NCBI GenBank assembly: GCA_947044365.1
Contig: OX345637.1
Coordinates: 6,783,201 to 6,847,200 of the forward strand
From: Petrosia ficiformis
Taxonomy: Eukaryota; Porifera; Demospongiae; Haplosclerida; Petrosiidae
Reading direction: 5' to 3'
DNA length: 64,000 nucleotides
The position numbers were made by a program, and so were the translations under genes. Shown one piece after another: positions 60,337 to 64,000 of this stretch. The notes below the pieces were generated by a model, which saw only the letters and a list, made by a program, of their open reading frames with translations, did not search any database and was not told where the DNA came from. The first letter of the stretch is position 1. Each line of letters opens with the position of its first letter.

Positions 60337-61668
60337 ATGAACGTTTTTGACTACTTTGAGAAGCTGGGGAGAAAGGAGGAAGTAAGTCAGCTATAGAGAG
60401 GATAGCTGATGCTTCATATACTTTATAAACAACTTTTATGTGCACAATTTAATTAAAGATTACGAGTAGACCCTGATGACTTTGCAATTAGAAGAGTTGT
60501 ATATGAATGCTATGAAAAGAAAGAGCATGTAACACTGATAAAGCTCTTGGTATGGTTATATGTTTCTAATTCAGTGCTTTGACAACTTACTACAATTTCA
60601 TGGTAGTCAATTTTTTAAAAAATCGACAACTATTTTTAGGTAAGAAGACAAGTTTATATTGAGTACTAAGAGAGATGGGATTTCGACACAAAGAAGTGAA
60701 TGACAAGAGATGTTACTATGAACAGCCACGCATAATTGAGCAACGTCATAAGTACCTTAGAAGGATGAGAAAAAATCGAGAAGAAAAAAAGCCGGTTGTA
60801 TACTTGGATGAGACATGGTGTAATGCACATGATGGCAAGGAAAAGGCATGGGTACAGAAAGATACAGTTACAGGTGGTACTGTGGGAGGAGTCAAGTAAG
60901 GATATGCATGTTATGTCATTTCTATATAGACGTCCTAGTGGAAAAGGTAACAGACATGCTGAATTAGTTTTTGAAGCAAAGAAAACCTCAGGAGATTATC
61001 ATGATGAAATGAACAGTGAAAGGTACGAGCACTGCTTTTTTTTGCTCTCAAATCTCAAGTTAATTTTTCATTAAAGATTTGAGAAGTGGTAATTGTGATG
61101 GATAAGTCTAACTACCACAGCCTTAGGGTAGAGCCCATGCCTGCACAAAGTTGGAGAATGGCTAGATGAGAAAGGTCAAATTTAAGTTTAATGTTTAAGT
61201 AACAGTGATCATGAATTGTATTATTTTCATATAGGAGTAACCTACCCTGAGCAAGCTCTGAAAAAAGAACTGTGGTCAATTGCGAAGTCAGAAAAAACAT
61301 ATCACATAAGACATGAGGTGGATGAAATAGCATCTTGACATGGTAATATCAACTGTGATTTTAATAATGAATTAGGCCATGAAGTGGTCCAACTCCCAGT
61401 AGCACATTGCAAGCTCAACCCAATAGAAATGACATGGACACAAGTCAAAGGATATGTAAAGGATAACAACACGAAGTAACATGTTTATGCATCACAAATA
61501 ATAAAGACTTTAGTAACTATTTCATGTAGATTTACTTTTAGTGAAGAGAAAGATATGGTTTATAAAGAATTTGAGCTGGTAGCTGCAGAGAGATGGAAAA
61601 AGCTGATTAAACATGTTGAAGACAAAGTAGAAAATCACTACTGGGAGAAAGATAGACTACTGATATGA
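60337..61668 (+). pseudogene. IS630/Tc1-mariner-like transposase gene with short introns, decayed
   Basis: Blocks in order: MNVFDYFEKLGRKEE (60337-60381), VDPDDFAIRRVVYECYEKK (about 60463-60550), a long block to 60896 with VVYLDETWCNAHDGKEKAW (first D), a 41-bp intron (about 60897-60937, gtaagg...tatag), RPSGKGNRHAELVFEAKKTSGDYHDEMNSE, VIVMDKSNYHS (second D) and LPVAHCKLNPIEMTWTQVKG (E). The C-terminal tail ends in TGA at 61668. Lesions: a deletion between FEKW (about 61083) and VIVMD that breaks the frame, and in-frame stops after SWRMAR and VDEIAS. No terminal repeats were found. Confidence 0.72.
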
Positions 61669-62421
61669 AGAACAAGCTTTTGAGTTTGTTTTACATTTCA
61701 CCGAGTCTTACTTTGAAGATAACACCAGTGCGAGTGACTCTAGTGCTGATAGTAATCATGTGGACAGTGACACTCATACTGATTAAGGTATCTATAGCTT
61801 ACTGCTTTATACTGATGATTTTCAATTATACCGTTGTATATAACATGCAAAATGATAGATAGACACTGTGATACTGTATACTGGATAAACAATAGGTATA
61901 CATTATGTGTATAATTATAACTGAAGATTATTTCCATTATACCACCATATAGGCCTGAACTGATGATGACCTTCAAGTTCAAAGGTAGTCTTAGTTATGT
62001 TTATGTCATGATACAAAAGTCTTTTTTACAGATTATATCATGTATCATACATGATGCTAATACTAACTTGAGATTTAATTTCTTCTTGGTGATAGAGTTG
62101 GATATCATCATGTACAGCTGATCAAATTAAAAGAACTGAGATAAGTTAATAACAATTTATATTATACTCTTCAACCTCTTTTATTCCCTACAGGTAGATA
62201 GTTGTGTGGTCAGTGTACTGAACAGCAATGATTGCTTCAAGTATTTGTGTGTATTTATAACTGCCATGTACTAATTATTATTACAGCATATTTTTGACAT
62301 CATGATGAATTCATAAAAACGCGAGATAATCAACCACAAATTTATCGATACGCATAGAACCATGGCCATGCACTATGCCAGGCTGGCCGGGTGTATAATT
62401 ATGTCTCCTCCCACTTAACTA
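61669..62421. other. Intergenic sequence between transposase relic and dynein gene
   Basis: It is AT-rich with no coding block recognised on either strand. The dynein promoter should be at its right end. Confidence 0.5.
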
Positions 62422-62435
62422 ATTACCATGACAAC
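62422..62435 (-). promoter_or_regulatory. Candidate RFX X-box upstream of the dynein gene
   Basis: The minus strand reads GTTGTCATGGTAAT, against the X-box consensus GTTGCCATGGCAAC: two half-sites with the usual AT spacer and three mismatches. It lies 20 bp before the ATG of an axonemal dynein gene, where RFX sites of ciliary genes are expected. One short match cannot prove function. Confidence 0.4.
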
Positions 62436-62455
62436 CAAACTTTGAATGCAGTATT

Positions 62456-63026
62456 ATGGAGGTAGATGATCGTCTTCGATGGTTGGAGGGGAGAGTGAGT
62501 TCTTCTCTTCATCCTAAAGGCGAAGAACTAAGAAAACTCTTGTCTAATAATGAAAACAGGTGAAATTCTATGCAGCTGTATATATATATATCTTATTGTG
62601 ATTTGTGACTGGATATTTTAAGACACTCTTATCTACTACCGTAATTATATATATATGTGTGTATATATATACATATAATTATATAGATCAGCATTCCTAG
62701 ATTTTTGCAACAACAGTGAAGTACGTCACCTTTTCATCCACCTTCCATCTGATGGTTTGGGTTGTATAAAAGTATCTCGACTACCTCCATCTAATCTCTC
62801 AAACAAGGCCCTATTCTTCCTGAAGTGCAGCAATGCTTCTCGACTCAGCAAAGAGAATATATCAGAGGATGTAGTCTATTCAGAATGTTCACAGCTGCCA
62901 ATGGAACATTTGGAATTAGTAGTCAGGGAGGTTTATTTGCCAATGTTGTCCAGTCAGCACCATTTAGGAGGCATTTCTAGTGAAAGGATCCTGGATGTGC
63001 TACATAGGCTAATGGGATCTGTTCAA
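62456..63026 (+). CDS. Axonemal dynein heavy chain, N-terminal exons 1-2 (runs off the window)
   Basis: Exon 1 (62456-62559) opens with ATG and encodes 34 residues plus two bases. It joins in phase to exon 2 (62687-63026), which ends CAA|GTAAGA. The 148 residues contain KALFFLK and LPMEHLELVVREVYLPML, matching the N-terminal tail region of outer-arm heavy chains of the DNAH9/11/17 group, where a PLEHL...LPVL block occurs at the same place. The tail mediates heavy-chain dimerisation and intermediate-chain binding; the motor domain would lie several kilobases downstream. No further exon is recognisable up to 64000, so the next intron is at least about 1 kb. The paralogue is not certain. A candidate RFX X-box lies about 20 bp upstream of the ATG. 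Confidence 0.85.
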
Positions 63027-64000
63027 GTAAGAATAATAGACTATTTTAAATTTCCAAGAGTCATCGGTTGTTGAAATTATTATAAAATTCTTTCTCTTAT
63101 TTGAAATTAAAAAAAATAGTAATAATAATTACTTACTTTTTCCCAAACATGTAGCTATGCTCTCTTTTGAAGTCTTTAACCAGATGCAATTCTAATTGTA
63201 AGACATGGTTCAATAAGTAAATACCACCGCCACAACAATCTGCAATACATTATGATATTACTTTAACCATGATCATCATTGCTGAAGTGAGCTAAGAAGT
63301 GTGCTATTAATATATACATGTACATCTAGTAGGGCCGGTGAAGCACACTCCTACATTCATAAAAGCACAGTGGGAACCCTGATTGAGGTCTCATGGCTAA
63401 GCCTGGGCAATAGTGATTGTTTTTTTTCTGTTTGATAGAGTAAATATCACCATAGTTTGACAACTGATAAATAATGATAACCATAATAATATTTTAAGCC
63501 ATGCAGCAACTGTGATGTTGTAATTAACTGAGAGAAGGCTCACAATTTTACAGTTTTGCATGCTCAAAACCACATGTGGTCACTATCATGACCATAATTA
63601 TCATGATAATAATAACCATACTTTAATTATACTTGTACATGAAGCTGTTTCATTTATTGATTTGCACTATAAAATCAAGGAGCCTACAAAGTTGATTTCA
63701 CAGGAATACATTTGGAAACATCCCCAATGAAACCCTGGTATGGGCATGTGGATAAAAAATATGCATATGAGACGATGTGGTCCAGGAATAAAGAAACGTT
63801 TAGAAACCACTACCACCTCAAGCATCTACAAATACGTAGCTAGGGATGTGTGATATGACTAAATAATAGTATTGCATATCGCTACCAAAAATATCATGAT
63901 ACAATATAGTATCATGATATTTAAAATAACAATTGAAATACTTATAAAAAGTAAATAAATGATTTATTTAGTTGTATTTGTCAAGAAATAGTAAAAGAAA
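63027..64000. other. Start of dynein intron 2
   Basis: No exon recognised. Near 63840 a TAGGGATGTGTGATATGAC-like hAT terminus opens and the element runs out of the window. Confidence 0.45.

Overview
The window looks like nuclear DNA from an early-branching animal, most likely a demosponge. It is AT-rich, its introns run from about 40 bp to over 1 kb with GT/AG borders, and its two ciliary genes (IFT46 and an axonemal dynein heavy chain) have animal-type sequences. It also has a small family of GT92 (DUF23) glycosyltransferases and a dense, mixed load of DNA transposons. The assignment to sponge is inference; a ciliated metazoan is well supported.

Layout. 0.9-17.3 kb (minus): a secreted glycoside hydrolase family 31 gene, reconstructed here as 24 consecutive exons that all join in phase, with a six-cysteine trefoil domain inserted between the N-terminal domain and the catalytic barrel. 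17.3-22.9 kb: a repeat-rich segment holding a 5'-truncated GT92 copy. It is a paralogue of 32.6-39.1 kb, which holds an intact single-exon GT92 gene (36.7-38.2 kb). 22.9-25.2 kb: a 1-kb palindromic AT-rich array followed by a frameshifted rve/DDE integrase gene. 27.6-31.5 kb: a decayed, intron-containing Ginger-like element with an H2C2 zinc finger, a retroviral-type integrase core and a GPY/F motif, followed by a CXXC zinc finger and an OTU protease domain. 39.7-44.8 kb (minus): IFT46, missing its first exon. 45.0-46.5 kb: a hAT-like element with an 8-bp target duplication, split by a 641-bp element with perfect 81-bp inverted repeats and a 9-bp target duplication that carries a RecQ-helicase-like fragment. 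49.8-51.2 kb (minus): a second intact GT92 gene. 53.1-54.9 kb: an apparently intact Merlin transposon with a two-exon, 307-aa DDE transposase. 60.3-61.7 kb: a decayed IS630/Tc1-type transposase gene. 62.5-63.0 kb (plus): the first two exons of an axonemal dynein heavy chain, with an RFX X-box-like site just upstream of the ATG.

The host genes are unrelated neighbours rather than an operon. GH31 probably acts on secreted or lysosomal glycans, the GT92 proteins are Golgi-type type II membrane enzymes, and IFT46 and dynein serve cilia. Much of the remaining sequence is MITEs (six copies of a TTAA-bounded family, several hAT-like families, foldback elements), tandem repeats and short dispersed repeats. 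Paralogous copies allow several insertions to be dated relative to each other, including one true empty site.
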